Positions 9,481 through 19,211 are shown, numbered from the stretch's first letter. The stretch is DNA of 64,000 bases from Agrobacterium vitis (GCF_014926405.1 NZ_JACXXJ020000003.1:248001-312000); one strand, 5' to 3'. The notes: generated by a model from the letters alone, not told the origin. Numbers and translations: made by a program.

Positions 9481-11012
9481 GCAACGAACGGCCTCCTTCC
9501 TGGCAGGATCTGCCGACCGTGGTGGAAGTCACGGAGGAAAAACGCCTCCAGGACGACAACGCCCGCAAGGTCGCCGACCTGCTCGACGGCGAAACATCGC
9601 AACCGGCACCCGCCGATAGCGGGACGCGGATGCCTGTCGCACATCTGATCGACAATTTCCGCTTCGGCAGCAGCGAAATGCCGGTGCTGGTGCGCTCGGC
9701 GGCACCGTTGCTCAACCTTGCCCATGCGCTGCGCTACCGCTCTGAGCAGCCGGATATAGAGGAACTGCGCCAGGTCTGCATCAATGCGGTCAACCGCTAT
9801 GAGCGTGACCTCGCCAGCGCCCGTATCAGCCCGGAACGGGCGCGCGCCGCCCATTATGTCGTCTGCGCCACGATCGACGATGTGGTTTTGTCTACGCCTT
9901 GGGGCGTGCGGGCCGGATGGGCGCGCTCGGGCCTTGTCTCCACCTTCCACAATGACGTGACGGGCGGCGACCGGGTGTTCGATATTCTCGATCATTTCCA
10001 TCAATCGCCTGGGTCTGCCAAGGATCTGCTGCTGCTGATCTACCTGTCCCTGTCCCTGGCGTTCGAAGGCCGTACCCGTGTTTCTTCCAAGGGACCACTT
10101 GAGCTTTCCCGCATTCGCGACAGTCTCTACAAAACCCTGCTTGGCCAATATGGCGTGTTTGAACGGGAGCTTTCGCCCCATTGGCAGGGCGTCCATGCCC
10201 GCCACAAACCGCTTCGCACCATGGCGGCGCTATGGACCGTGCTATCGCTGCTGGCCCTGGCGCTTGGGCTTGGCTATCTGTTTTTCACCCTGACCCTGAA
10301 CGACAGTTCCGACCGGACTTTCGAGCGGCTGGCTGGGCTTGGACCACATGAGGCGCCGGGCGTGATGATCACGGTTCCCGTACCGGAACCACAGCCCCAG
10401 CCAACCGTTGCGCAGCAGGAGCCGGAACCGCAGCCGGTCAAGCCCCCGGCACCGCCGCCGCCAAGCCGCTTGAAAAACCTCATTACCTTCCTTCAGCCGG
10501 AAGTCGAAAAGAAACTGGTCTCGCTGTCTGACGCCAATGGACGGCTGCGCGTCCGCATCAACAATTCCGGTCTGTTTGACACCGGCAGCGCCGATGTGAA
10601 GGGTCAGTTCCGCGATCTGCTGCAACGCATCGGCGGGGCGCTGGCGGCAGAAAAATTCAGGGCGGTGGTGATCGGCTATACAGATAATGTGCCAATCAAG
10701 ACCGTGCAGTTTCCGTCCAACTGGCACCTGTCGGAGGCTCGCGCCAAAGCGGTGGGCGAAATCCTTTCCAGCTTTACCGGACCGGATGCCATCCTGACCG
10801 AAGGCCGCGCCGATAGCGATCCGATTGCCGGTAACGACACGCCGGAGGGGCGTGAAATGAACCGGCGCACGGAAATCCTCGTTCTGACCAATCCCGACGA
10901 GAAAATCACCGATGCCGGCATCCTGACCCCGCCCGTTGAAAGCATCGACAACGGTCCCAATAATCAAGTGCCGAACACAAGTATAAAGACGCAGCAGGGG
11001 GCCAAGCCGTGA
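9477..11012 (+). CDS. tssL: TssL with C-terminal OmpA-like domain
   Basis: TssL (DotU/ImpK/IcmH family) inner-membrane protein of the T6SS trans-envelope complex; 511 residues from ATG 9477, which overlaps the tssK stop. Residues ~55-240 form the cytoplasmic DotU domain (LVRSAAPLLNLAHALR...). A single transmembrane helix follows at ~249-272 (LLALALGLGYLFFTL). A Pro-rich linker (~300-330) leads to a C-terminal OmpA/Pal-like peptidoglycan-binding domain, with VVIGYTDNVPI and NRRTEI at ~462. This is the extended form, in which TssL itself anchors the complex to the cell wall. The stop overlaps the GTG start of tssM. Confidence 0.94.
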   Translation: MSNERPPSWQDLPTVVEVTEEKRLQDDNARKVADLLDGETSQPAPADSGTRMPVAHLIDNFRFGSSEMPVLVRSAAPLLNLAHALRYRSEQPDIEELRQVCINAVNRYERDLASARISPERARAAHYVVCATIDDVVLSTPWGVRAGWARSGLVSTFHNDVTGGDRVFDILDHFHQSPGSAKDLLLLIYLSLSLAFEGRTRVSSKGPLELSRIRDSLYKTLLGQYGVFERELSPHWQGVHARHKPLRTMAALWTVLSLLALALGLGYLFFTLTLNDSSDRTFERLAGLGPHEAPGVMITVPVPEPQPQPTVAQQEPEPQPVKPPAPPPPSRLKNLITFLQPEVEKKLVSLSDANGRLRVRINNSGLFDTGSADVKGQFRDLLQRIGGALAAEKFRAVVIGYTDNVPIKTVQFPSNWHLSEARAKAVGEILSSFTGPDAILTEGRADSDPIAGNDTPEGREMNRRTEILVLTNPDEKITDAGILTPPVESIDNGPNNQVPNTSIKTQQGAKP

Positions 11013-14000
11013 TCAATCCACTCAGCTGGTTTTACACCATACGCTCCTATGTCGATTCCTACGCGGGTGTCGTCGGGCGGCGCTTTATATCGCTGATCTG
11101 GGTCATCGCTCTTTGCGTGCTGATCTGGTTCTACGGCTATCTGGCCGCCTTCGGCAGCTTCAAGCCACTCGCCAGCGTTTCCGCCCGCATCTGGACCATG
11201 GTGGTGATCTTTGCCATCTGGACCGCCTATATGATTGTCACCATGGTCCGCGCCAAGCGCCAGGACAAGGAACTGGTCGACAGTATCGAGGCGCAGGCGC
11301 TGGCCAACCAGCAGGCCGAAGTCAGCGAAATCAGCAACCGGCTGAAAGAAGCGCTGGCCTTGCTGCGGCGGATTACCAAGAAACGCTTCGGCTATATCTA
11401 TGAGCTGCCATGGTATGTGATTTTCGGGGCGCCCGGCTCCGGCAAAACGACAGCGCTGACCAATTCCGGCCTGCAATTTCCGCTTGGCGACGCCCTTGGC
11501 AGCGATGCCGTCAAGGGCATTGGCGGCACGCGCAATTGTAATTGGTGGTTTGCCGATCAGGCGATCATGATCGACACCGCCGGTCGCTATACGACCCAGG
11601 ATGACCTCGATGGATCATCGAAAGCCGGATGGGAAGGGTTTCTCGGCCTGCTGCGCCGTTATCGCCGTTCGCAGCCGGTCAATGGCGCGCTTCTCACACT
11701 GTCCATCGGCGATCTGTTGACCCGCGACCCGGAAGCCCAGCGCGAAGAACTGCGGGCGATCCGCAAGCGGCTGGCGGAACTGGACGACCATCTCGGCGCC
11801 CGCGTTCCGGTCTATATCCTGCTGACCAAGGCCGATCTTCTCACCGGTTTCGTGGAATTCTACGATAGTTTCAACAAGAGCGACCGCGAACAGGTCTGGG
11901 GTACGACTTTCGGCCTGGAGGAAAGCTACGGCGCAAAGACATTGCCGGAGCGTTTTGCCGAGGAATTCGCGCTGTTGCAACAGCGTGTCGATGCCATGCT
12001 GATCGAGCGGCTGCAACAGGAACAAAGTGCCGACATCCGCGGCCGGATTTTCCGTTTTCCGGCCGAGCTTGCCAGTTTGCAGGAGAAGCTCGGTGAGGCG
12101 ATCAGCGAGCTTTGCACCGGCTCGTCATTGGTCGAGGCTCCACTGATCCGTGGTATCTATTTCGTCTCCGCGACACAGCCGGATGAAACCCTGGCCCGCA
12201 CCACGACAAACCGAACGCGGCGCAGTTATTTCCTGCCAAAACTGTTCAGCGAGGTTATCTTCAATGAAGCTGCCCTGGTTGCACGCGACAAGCGCCTTTC
12301 CTCTCGCCAGGTTCTGCTGCGCCAGGCTGTTTGGGGTTTGGCTGTGGCGGCGGTGGTCATTGTGTTTGCTGGATGGACCATGACGTTTTTCCAGAACCGG
12401 GCCGCTCTCGCCCAGGCCGAAGAACATCTGAACGCCTATGACAAGCTGATCCAGGATGTGCCGGTGCGCAATGTGTCGGATGCCGATTTTCTGCGCGTCC
12501 TGCCTGCGCTGGACAATCTGCGTGCGGTTCCAACCGGCTTTGACACCCGCTATGTCTGGGCCGCAAGTTTCGGTCTCAGCCAGCGCGACAAGATTGCCGG
12601 TCGCCAGCGCGACGCCTATCAGCGCGCACTGAACAGCCTTTTGTTGCCCCGTATGCTGGTGCAATTGCAAAAGGACCTGACCGGTGAAAGCGATGTAACG
12701 CGTACCTTCAATGCGCTGAAACTCTATGAAATGCTGGGCGGACTGGGGCGGCTCGACCGGGAATTTGTCTCGGCCCAGGCAACCCAGATGTTTAACGCCC
12801 TTTATCCGGGCGAAGGCCGGACAGCGGCCCGCAAAGCGCTGATACAACATGCCAGCGCGATGGCGGCAGGCGTATTGCCACCGGTCGAAATCGACAAGCG
12901 GCTTATTGAAAAGGCCCGCAACACCATCCGCAACCAGACCGTTGCCGAACGGGCTTTCGACATCCTGGCCGGATCGAAACAAGCGCAGGCGCTGATGCCG
13001 TGGCAGCCATCGCTTGCCTTTGGCGCGCTGGGTGAAAAAGCCTTCATCCGCAAGTCCGGCGCGCTGCTGACGGAAGGGGTCGAGGGATTATTTACCGCGA
13101 CCGGCTACCGCACCGTCGTCCTGCCGCATATTGCCGACGCCGCCCGCGAAGCGCTGCAAGAAGAATGGGTGCGCGGCTCCAATGCGCAATTGCGCGGCCA
13201 GACGCTGGAATCGGTAGCCCAGGCGGCCTTGCAGATCTACTATGACCGGCTTGAACAGCGCTGGGCCTCCGTGCTGGGGGATCTCGCCGTCAGGCCGTCG
13301 CAAAGTCTTGGTGATGCGGTGGAAACCACGCGCATCCTCTCCAATGACCGCAATATCGTTGCCCAGGCCGCCCGCTCGATTGCCGATGCGACCGACTTGC
13401 GCCCGAAGGGTGACACGGCGGGCATGACCACGCTGGTGTCATCCGCCAGCGGCGACACGGTTGCTGCCATGCTGGCATCCTCCATGGCCGCCCCTGATCC
13501 CTATAGCCGCTTGCGCGAGGCGCTGGATACGCCTGCCGCAGACGATAGCCGCAAGGCAACAACAGATAAACAGGATAAACCCGCCTCCCAGGTCGAGGCG
13601 ATATTGCCAGTTATCACGGCGCTGCATGACCAGCTGGCCCGCTCGGTTACGTCCTCAGCAGAGGTAGCAAAAGTGTTCGATGTCGATAGCCAATTGACAC
13701 GAGCCAATCAGGACCTGCTCCAGGATGCCCGCCGTCTGCCTGGACCATTGGATGGCTGGATGGCCGGACTTGCCGCCGATACCGGCTCACTCGCCGTCAA
13801 ATCGGCCCGCAGCCGGATTGGCGACCTGTGGTCGAGCGAAGGGGCAGGCCTGTGCAGCTCCATCGTCACGGGCCGCTATCCCTTCGACCGCGCCTCCAGC
13901 CGCGACGTGGCCATGAACGACTTCATCCGGCTTTTCGGTCCGAAGGGCCTGTTCCAGACCTTCTTCAAGCAAAGGATGGAACCCTTCGTCGATCAGTCGA

Positions 14001-14503
14001 TCTCGCCCTGGGGCTGGAAAGGCACCTTCGGCGCGGCTGGCATTCCCAGCGAGGGCATAGCCGAGTTTGAAAGGGCCGACCAGATCTTCCGCGCTTTCTT
14101 CCCGAATGGCAGCGAGACACCGGCGATTGCCATCAATGTCAAGCCGGTGTCGCTTGGTGAGACCTCGACGGCGGTGATGCTGGAAATCCAGGGCGAACGG
14201 GTGGTATATTTCCACGGCCCGGTTCAGGCAAAAACCATAACCTGGCCATCGAAGGATGCCGCCAGCATGTCGCGGATTGCCTTCCAGCCCGGCGGCTGGC
14301 AACAGGCGAAGACTGAAAATGGCGACTGGTCGCCTTTCCGCCTGTTTGACGATGCAAATATCCAAAACCAAGGCGACGATCTGTTCCGGGCGAAATTCAC
14401 CAACGATAACCAGGTGGCTGAATTCGATGTGCAGTTCGGTTCGGTGTTGAATGCCTTCAGGCTGAAGGCGCTGTCCGAATTTACCTGCCCGACCCAGTTC
14501 TGA
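11009..14503 (+). CDS. tssM: TssM, T6SS inner-membrane IcmF-type protein
   Basis: TssM (IcmF/VasK family), 1164 residues, the inner-membrane pillar that spans the periplasm. It starts at GTG 11009 overlapping the tssL stop. Two N-terminal membrane helices lie at ~25-47 and 60-80 and a third at ~430-455. Between them is a cytoplasmic P-loop domain with an intact Walker A, GAPGSGKT at ~140-147; some TssM proteins have lost it, but Agrobacterium TssM is an ATPase. The long periplasmic part ends in the usual C-terminal beta-domain. No separate tssJ lipoprotein gene is visible here, as expected for rhizobial T6SS loci. Confidence 0.95.
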   Translation: MINPLSWFYTIRSYVDSYAGVVGRRFISLIWVIALCVLIWFYGYLAAFGSFKPLASVSARIWTMVVIFAIWTAYMIVTMVRAKRQDKELVDSIEAQALANQQAEVSEISNRLKEALALLRRITKKRFGYIYELPWYVIFGAPGSGKTTALTNSGLQFPLGDALGSDAVKGIGGTRNCNWWFADQAIMIDTAGRYTTQDDLDGSSKAGWEGFLGLLRRYRRSQPVNGALLTLSIGDLLTRDPEAQREELRAIRKRLAELDDHLGARVPVYILLTKADLLTGFVEFYDSFNKSDREQVWGTTFGLEESYGAKTLPERFAEEFALLQQRVDAMLIERLQQEQSADIRGRIFRFPAELASLQEKLGEAISELCTGSSLVEAPLIRGIYFVSATQPDETLARTTTNRTRRSYFLPKLFSEVIFNEAALVARDKRLSSRQVLLRQAVWGLAVAAVVIVFAGWTMTFFQNRAALAQAEEHLNAYDKLIQDVPVRNVSDADFLRVLPALDNLRAVPTGFDTRYVWAASFGLSQRDKIAGRQRDAYQRALNSLLLPRMLVQLQKDLTGESDVTRTFNALKLYEMLGGLGRLDREFVSAQATQMFNALYPGEGRTAARKALIQHASAMAAGVLPPVEIDKRLIEKARNTIRNQTVAERAFDILAGSKQAQALMPWQPSLAFGALGEKAFIRKSGALLTEGVEGLFTATGYRTVVLPHIADAAREALQEEWVRGSNAQLRGQTLESVAQAALQIYYDRLEQRWASVLGDLAVRPSQSLGDAVETTRILSNDRNIVAQAARSIADATDLRPKGDTAGMTTLVSSASGDTVAAMLASSMAAPDPYSRLREALDTPAADDSRKATTDKQDKPASQVEAILPVITALHDQLARSVTSSAEVAKVFDVDSQLTRANQDLLQDARRLPGPLDGWMAGLAADTGSLAVKSARSRIGDLWSSEGAGLCSSIVTGRYPFDRASSRDVAMNDFIRLFGPKGLFQTFFKQRMEPFVDQSISPWGWKGTFGAAGIPSEGIAEFERADQIFRAFFPNGSETPAIAINVKPVSLGETSTAVMLEIQGERVVYFHGPVQAKTITWPSKDAASMSRIAFQPGGWQQAKTENGDWSPFRLFDDANIQNQGDDLFRAKFTNDNQVAEFDVQFGSVLNAFRLKALSEFTCPTQF

Positions 14504-14517
14504 TCTGCAATCGTAGC

Positions 14518-14537
14518 ACCCGGCATGATGGCCGGGT
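14518..14537 (+). other. Small inverted repeat between tssM and tagF-pppA
   Basis: A perfect seven-base inverted repeat (ACCCGGC / GCCGGGT) with a six-base loop lies 15 bases after the tssM stop, in the only gap (100 bases) of the T6SS operon. No T-run follows, so it is not a classic terminator. It could stabilise or attenuate the message ahead of tagF-pppA. That role is inferred from position only. Confidence 0.4.
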
Positions 14538-14603
14538 CCTACCTCCCTGTCAAAGGCACCCCGGATCACTCCGCCGGGATGCATCCTGAGGAAGAGGCAA
14601 GCC

Positions 14604-16061
14604 ATGGCATTGCGACCTGCCCAGACAGAAAAGCCCGCCGGTCAGGACCGGATCGGGTTTTTCGGCAAATTACCAAGCCATGGGGATTTCCTCTCGGAAG
14701 GCCTGGAACGGGAAATGGTCGCCACACTCGATGGCTGGATCCGTGGCGGCTTGCATGCCTGTGAACAGGAATTCGGCGCGGCCTGGCCGGATCTGTTCAG
14801 CGCCTCCCCGCCTTGGCGGTTCATCGTCGAAAAAGGCGTTTGGGGCCAGGTTGCTCATGCGGGTGTCATGCTGGCCAGCCGTGACCGTGTCGGTCGCAGT
14901 TTTCCGCTGATCATCATGGCGCAGATGCACCGGTTCACACATCACCCCCGCACGCTGTTTCTGGACCACACCTGGTTCATGGCCGCCGAAGGACTGGCTG
15001 AATCAACGATGACGCGGGAATTTGACATTAACCGCTTCACTGAAACCCTGAAGCGCATGCGTATGCCCCGCCCCCAGGAGGAAGAGGGCACCGCCACCGC
15101 CAGCAAAGATGGCACTGCACTCTGGTGGTATATCGATCCGCAAACCTCAAAACCGCAGGGACTTCGCTTTTCAAGTCAGATGAAAGCCGAGGACTTCCTG
15201 CGGCTTTTCCGACAAAGCGCGGGTCTTATGTCCCGACCGCAAGACAATACCGCGTCCGCCCCTGCCCCAGCCCGGGCCCCAGCGTCAGTCCCGATACCAG
15301 CCGAGGCAAAACCTGCACCTCAACGGGCCGCTCCAAGCCCGGATAAGCCACCCAGAGACCCTAAAACAGCTGAGTCGCAAGCAGCTGGGCTGCGTTACAG
15401 TTACGCCACCCATGCCGGTACGCGGTTTTCGATCAATGCGGACGGGCTATTCATCTGCGAAAAACCGAGGATTTTCGCCATTGCCGACGGTGTCGGAGAT
15501 GACACCGCGTCGCAGGAAGCCGCACGTTATACCGCAGGCCAGTTGACCGAAATCGGTGACACCGCCGATATTGATACCATGTTGCAGGAAATCAAAGGCA
15601 AGCTTGGCCGAGCCAATAGCCTGCTGCAAGCCCGCGCGCAACGCACAGACGGAACCCCACCCGCCGCCAGCGTTGTTGTCGCGGCTTTGGTAAGTGATCA
15701 ACTTCTGCTGGTGTGGGCGGGCGACGCCCGAGCCTATCTGTTGCGTGACGGCACAATGGTACCGCTGACCCGCGACCATATTGCCATCGGCCTGCAAAAA
15801 CGACTGCGGCGCGGGGTCGGATTGGATCAGCAATTCTTGCCGGAAACGCTGACCACCGACATATTACCGGGCGATCGTCTGTTGTTATGCAGTTTTCCGC
15901 TGATCCAGGTCCTGACGGAGCGAACCGTTGCGGAAATTCTGCACCAATGCACCGATACCGAAAGTGCCGAGCGGCTGATTCAGGAGGCCTTGATTGCCAA
16001 TGTGCGCGAAAATGTGAGCGCTATCGTCGTTAGCCTGGCGCGTGCCGATGCCTCTGCCTGA
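14604..16061 (+). CDS. tagF-pppA: TagF-PppA fusion (T6SS regulator plus PP2C phosphatase)
   Basis: A 485-residue two-domain protein. Residues ~18-170 are a TagF domain, a post-translational repressor of T6SS, with FFGKLPSHGDFLSEGL, GVMLASRDRVGRSFPL and TLWWYID-like motifs. After a Pro/Ala linker (~215-255), residues ~260-480 form a PP2C-type serine/threonine phosphatase (PppA), seen as FAIADGVGD near 290 and LVWAGDARAYLLRDG near 370. In Pseudomonas these are separate proteins; the fused form is known in Agrobacterium. A GAGGAAGAGG ribosome site precedes the ATG. The gene overlaps ppkA, putting phosphatase and kinase in one transcript. Confidence 0.93.
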   Translation: MALRPAQTEKPAGQDRIGFFGKLPSHGDFLSEGLEREMVATLDGWIRGGLHACEQEFGAAWPDLFSASPPWRFIVEKGVWGQVAHAGVMLASRDRVGRSFPLIIMAQMHRFTHHPRTLFLDHTWFMAAEGLAESTMTREFDINRFTETLKRMRMPRPQEEEGTATASKDGTALWWYIDPQTSKPQGLRFSSQMKAEDFLRLFRQSAGLMSRPQDNTASAPAPARAPASVPIPAEAKPAPQRAAPSPDKPPRDPKTAESQAAGLRYSYATHAGTRFSINADGLFICEKPRIFAIADGVGDDTASQEAARYTAGQLTEIGDTADIDTMLQEIKGKLGRANSLLQARAQRTDGTPPAASVVVAALVSDQLLLVWAGDARAYLLRDGTMVPLTRDHIAIGLQKRLRRGVGLDQQFLPETLTTDILPGDRLLLCSFPLIQVLTERTVAEILHQCTDTESAERLIQEALIANVRENVSAIVVSLARADASA

Positions 16062-16953
16062 AAGTTTCAGCGACGTCGCCGCCCGTTTCAACGCCCTGAT
16101 GCAAGCTGTGCACGGGAATAGTGGGACACCCCATACTGACGGGGAACAGCGGCTCCTGATCGACCGATTGAGAAACGCTCTCGACCGACGGGCCGAAACA
16201 TTGGCTCCCTCGGACCCCACCTTCATCGCAGGAACATTTGCCGTCGAAACCCTGCTTTACGAGGGTCGCCATAGCCGCGTTCTCAAGCTGCGTCACCGGG
16301 ATCTGGGAACCGCCTATGTCCTGAAAACACTGACCAAGGATGGGGCTTCGTCAGCCAGCCAGGCGGAACTGCTGATCCGTGAAGCCCGGGTTAGCCTCGA
16401 CCTGCACCATCCCAGTCTGGTTGGCACCTCAATGCTGTTGCGACTGGCCGATGGCAGCCCAGGCCTTATCCAGCCCTGGTCTGGGTATTCTCTGAGGGAG
16501 AGCCTGGAGAGGGAGGGAGGAACCGGCCTCGACGTAGCGCAAATCATGCATGATCTGCTGACCGCACTTGAGGCTTTGCATAACCGCGGCCTTGTCCACG
16601 GTGATGTTACCCCCAGCAATATCATTCTCGATCCGCTGCGGCGGATAGCAAGATTAGCCGACTTTGGTTTGACCATAGAATGCGGCGCTAGCTGGTCCGA
16701 TCTCGGTCTTGCAGAAGCCGGCTCCCCGGACTATTGCGCACCGGAACAGAGTGCTTCTAGCAAGGCAGCGACAGCGATGGATCTCTACGGTGCAGGTCGA
16801 GTGCTCTTGCGAATGCTCGACACTGTGCCGCAAGGCCACAACGCCGATCTTGCACAGCTCGCGGAGCATCTCTGTAACATTGATCCTGGAAACAGGCCCA
16901 AAACCGCCAAAGAAGCCTTGGCGAACCTGTCGCAGATAGGGGCAAGGGAATGA
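16048..16953 (+). CDS. ppkA: PpkA/TagE, T6SS serine/threonine kinase
   Basis: A Hanks-type protein kinase of ~301 residues, expected to phosphorylate a T6SS component recognised by Fha. Seen in the sequence: the VAIK-lysine equivalent in AYVLKTL, the catalytic loop HGDVTPSNIIL (HGD rather than HRD), ADFGLT as the DFG motif, and APEQ. The glycine loop (LLYEGRHSRVL) is weak. The protein stops after the kinase domain with no transmembrane or periplasmic sensor region, unlike long PpkA proteins. A GTG six bases earlier (16042) is an alternative start; both overlap the end of tagF-pppA. Confidence 0.87.
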   Translation: MPLPESFSDVAARFNALMQAVHGNSGTPHTDGEQRLLIDRLRNALDRRAETLAPSDPTFIAGTFAVETLLYEGRHSRVLKLRHRDLGTAYVLKTLTKDGASSASQAELLIREARVSLDLHHPSLVGTSMLLRLADGSPGLIQPWSGYSLRESLEREGGTGLDVAQIMHDLLTALEALHNRGLVHGDVTPSNIILDPLRRIARLADFGLTIECGASWSDLGLAEAGSPDYCAPEQSASSKAATAMDLYGAGRVLLRMLDTVPQGHNADLAQLAEHLCNIDPGNRPKTAKEALANLSQIGARE

Positions 16954-17002
16954 TATCAGGGCGTAACAACGCTTAGGTTTTCTCGCCTTCAAACCATTAA
17001 AG

Positions 17003-17033
17003 ACATCTCAAATCTATCAAGAATTTGAGATGT
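17003..17033. terminator. Inverted repeat between convergent ppkA and export gene
   Basis: A perfect 11-base inverted repeat (ACATCTCAAAT / ATTTGAGATGT, loop of nine) lies 50 bases after the ppkA stop and 69 bases before the end of the opposing export gene. This is where a bidirectional terminator of the T6SS operon would be expected. There is no strong T-run on either side, so termination is inferred. Confidence 0.5.
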
Positions 17034-17101
17034 CCAAGACCGAAATTTTGACGGTCACTTCAATCATAGAACCAGCACGCCGCAGGTTCAGCTTATCATG
17101 A

Positions 17102-18244
17102 TCAATTGGAGGAGCCAGGGAGAGGTGCCGCCGATGTTGACGGCACTTTCTGGTAAACGGTCAGCAACTTGGCAGCATCAACCATGCCCGAATTGCTGGC
17201 ATAGAGCACATCGCCCTTCTGCATCTGGAACAGTTGCATCAGCATGATGCTGGAGGCATCTTTCATATTCACATGATAGATTACCGGCTTGCTGCTGGTG
17301 GTCATGGCTACCGGTCCCTTGGCGCCACTTGCCGTCACCGTCGATGCCGGAACCTGGATCAACTGGTTGCGGAACACGTAGACATTTCGGGCATCGGCCC
17401 GGTCATCCAGCAATCCGCCAGCCCGGCCAACCGCCTGAGCCAGGGTAAGCTTGCCGGTTTCGAACTGGAATTCACCCGTGCTTTTGAAAGCACCAAGGGC
17501 CGTATAGCTGGCCGGTTCACCATCGACGATCACCTGGTCGCCGGGCAGCAGGACGATATTCTGTTTTTCATCGCTCATCACCCGATCCAGCGTCGTCGTT
17601 GCGCGTTCCCGACCGCGCACAACGGTAACCTTGGCGGCCTGCGGTGCAACGGACGCCCCGCCTGACTGCGAAATGATATCCAGAACCCGCTCACGCCGCG
17701 CTGTCAGCGCCACTTTTCCGGGGGTCTTGACACCACCGCTGACCAGAACGGCGCTGGACGGCTTATCCACAATCGTCACGACGGCCTGTGGGTTAACTGC
17801 CGAGCCTTTCATGCCCTGGACAATACGATTTTGGAGGCCTTCCGGGGTGGAATCCGTCACCCGCTGCTTGCCGACGAAAGGCATGGTGACGCTGCCCTGC
17901 GGATCGACAGTGAAGCGACCAAGATTAAGGGTACTACTATGGGTGGAGGAAAAAAGACCTTCTTCGCCGGTATCCAGCAAAGTCACGTCAAACACATCGC
18001 CCGGCCGCAGTCTCTGTTGATTATAGGCGCCGCGAAGCACCGACAAACCCGGCTCGGAGGCTGAATAACCAGACTGCGGTGCCGCAGCAGTGACAGCCGG
18101 CGCCTTGGAAAGCTCGATCACCGGCACTTTGCTTGAACTGCCCGGGAACGTCGCAGAGCGGATGGCCCCAGCACTTGGTCCATCCGATGGTTTTGCACAG
18201 CTCGACAAAATCGCAATCAAAAGAACTGGCAAAACCTTGCGCAT
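17102..18244 (-). CDS. Wza-like polysaccharide export lipoprotein
   Basis: An outer-membrane polysaccharide-export protein (Poly_export/SLBB family, Wza/GumB/ExoF-like), expected to form or join the channel for exo- or capsular polysaccharide. The reading frame is open 234 bases further upstream, but ATG 18244 (MRKVLPVLLIAILSSC) gives a lipoprotein signal with lipobox LSSC and Cys16, so that start is chosen: 380 residues. The Poly_export domain starts near LRPGDVFDVTLLD, followed by SLBB-type repeats (VLVSGGVKTPGKV; the FETGKLTLAQAVGRAGGL segment). No polysaccharide synthesis genes are next to it, so its pathway is unknown. Upstream lies rearranged DNA. Confidence 0.85.
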   Translation of the reverse strand: MRKVLPVLLIAILSSCAKPSDGPSAGAIRSATFPGSSSKVPVIELSKAPAVTAAAPQSGYSASEPGLSVLRGAYNQQRLRPGDVFDVTLLDTGEEGLFSSTHSSTLNLGRFTVDPQGSVTMPFVGKQRVTDSTPEGLQNRIVQGMKGSAVNPQAVVTIVDKPSSAVLVSGGVKTPGKVALTARRERVLDIISQSGGASVAPQAAKVTVVRGRERATTTLDRVMSDEKQNIVLLPGDQVIVDGEPASYTALGAFKSTGEFQFETGKLTLAQAVGRAGGLLDDRADARNVYVFRNQLIQVPASTVTASGAKGPVAMTTSSKPVIYHVNMKDASSIMLMQLFQMQKGDVLYASNSGMVDAAKLLTVYQKVPSTSAAPLPGSSN

Positions 18245-18424
18245 TCGCTGCTCCAAAATCCAAGAATCAATAGAAAAAATAGATAGCAGCAGATGCCTAA
18301 CTAACAATTGTAAAAAACGACAAATGCCGCAAAAACGACATTCAAAAAACACATGTTGCTTTTGCGCAACCCCAAGAGTGGAAATTAAAGATAGCTCGCC
18401 TCCAGCAATTGCTACGACGGCACG

Positions 18425-18507
18425 CATCAGCTCGAAGCCCTTGTTGATGTCTTCGACTGGCATGGTGTGGATGATCATCGGGTCGATCAGGATTGAATAG
18501 CCCTTAG
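18425..18507 (-). pseudogene. 3' fragment of class III alcohol dehydrogenase
   Basis: The frame that runs into the export gene from upstream encodes LIDPMIIHTMPVEDINKGFELM, which resembles the C-terminal part of zinc class III alcohol/glutathione-dependent formaldehyde dehydrogenases (the LEDINKGFDLM motif). Similarity stops after ELM, and the upstream side is cut by an IS3-type element end near 18511. It is a short relic, about 28 codons, and not expressed as an enzyme. Confidence 0.6.
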
Positions 18508-18510
18508 ATT

Positions 18511-19211
18511 TGTAGACACCTTCTTTCCTAATTTTGAGGCAAGAAGCTCATCATGAGCAAATCGAATTTCAGCGAAGAGTTTAAAAATCGACGCTGTGCG
18601 TCAGATCACCGAACGAGGCTATCCCGTTTCAGAGGTTTCGCAGCGGCTGGGTGTCAGCCAACATTCCCTCTACGAGTGGAAGAAGAAATTCTCCTCGCCG
18701 ACGGGTGACCAGGGCAGTAACCAGGCCGAGGAGATCAGGCAGCTTAAAAAGGAACTGGCGCGCGTCACCGAGGAGCGCGACATATAAAAAAGCGACCGCG
18801 TATTTCGCCAGGAATGCAAAATGAAGTACGCGTTCGTTGCCCAGCATCAGAAGCTGTTTTCGGTCCGAACGATGTGCCGCCTGTTGCGTATTCATCCCAG
18901 CGGCTTTTACGCTTGGCTCCGGACACACTTGAGCAAGCGGGCTTGTAAAGACGACCGGCAAATCGGTCTTCTGCGGAAAGCCTAAGAGGAAAGCGGCAAG
19001 GTTTATGGCTACCGCAAGCTTCACGACGGCCTGCTCGACCACGGCAAGACTTGCTGCCTCAACAGGGTTGCCCGGCTTGCGCGGGCCGCCAGGATAAAGG
19101 CTCAGATCGGCTATAAGCGCCCTACTGGAATTTATGGCGGCAGACCCTCCATTGTCATCGATAACACGCTGAATCGACAACTCGACGTGGCGGCTCGGGA
19201 CAAGGCCTGGG
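18511..19211 (+). mobile_element. Degenerate IS3-family element, truncated by IS21 insertion
   Basis: The remnant begins near TGTAGACACC at 18511. OrfA starts at ATG 18553 (MSKSNFSEEF), is frameshifted near 18583 and resumes as an HTH and leucine-zipper-like OrfA (VSEVSQRLGVSQHSLYEWKKKF). A further base loss near 18785 stops it before its normal end. OrfB starts at ATG 18821 (MKYAFVAQHQKLF), contains an in-frame TAA at 18983, and is cut at about ...RDKAWV where the IS21-type element starts, so the catalytic DDE core is missing. With three lesions and a truncation it cannot transpose on its own. Confidence 0.85.

Noticed and set aside
17102..18478. 458-residue export protein starting at 18478
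   Set aside because: The first 78 codons resemble alcohol dehydrogenase and random sequence; the lipoprotein signal at 18244 gives the proper start.
18775..18830. A-rich slippery run between IS3 OrfA and OrfB as a programmed frameshift site
   Set aside because: IS3 elements do use such sites, but here the frame around it and the in-frame stop at 18983 point to decay of the element.
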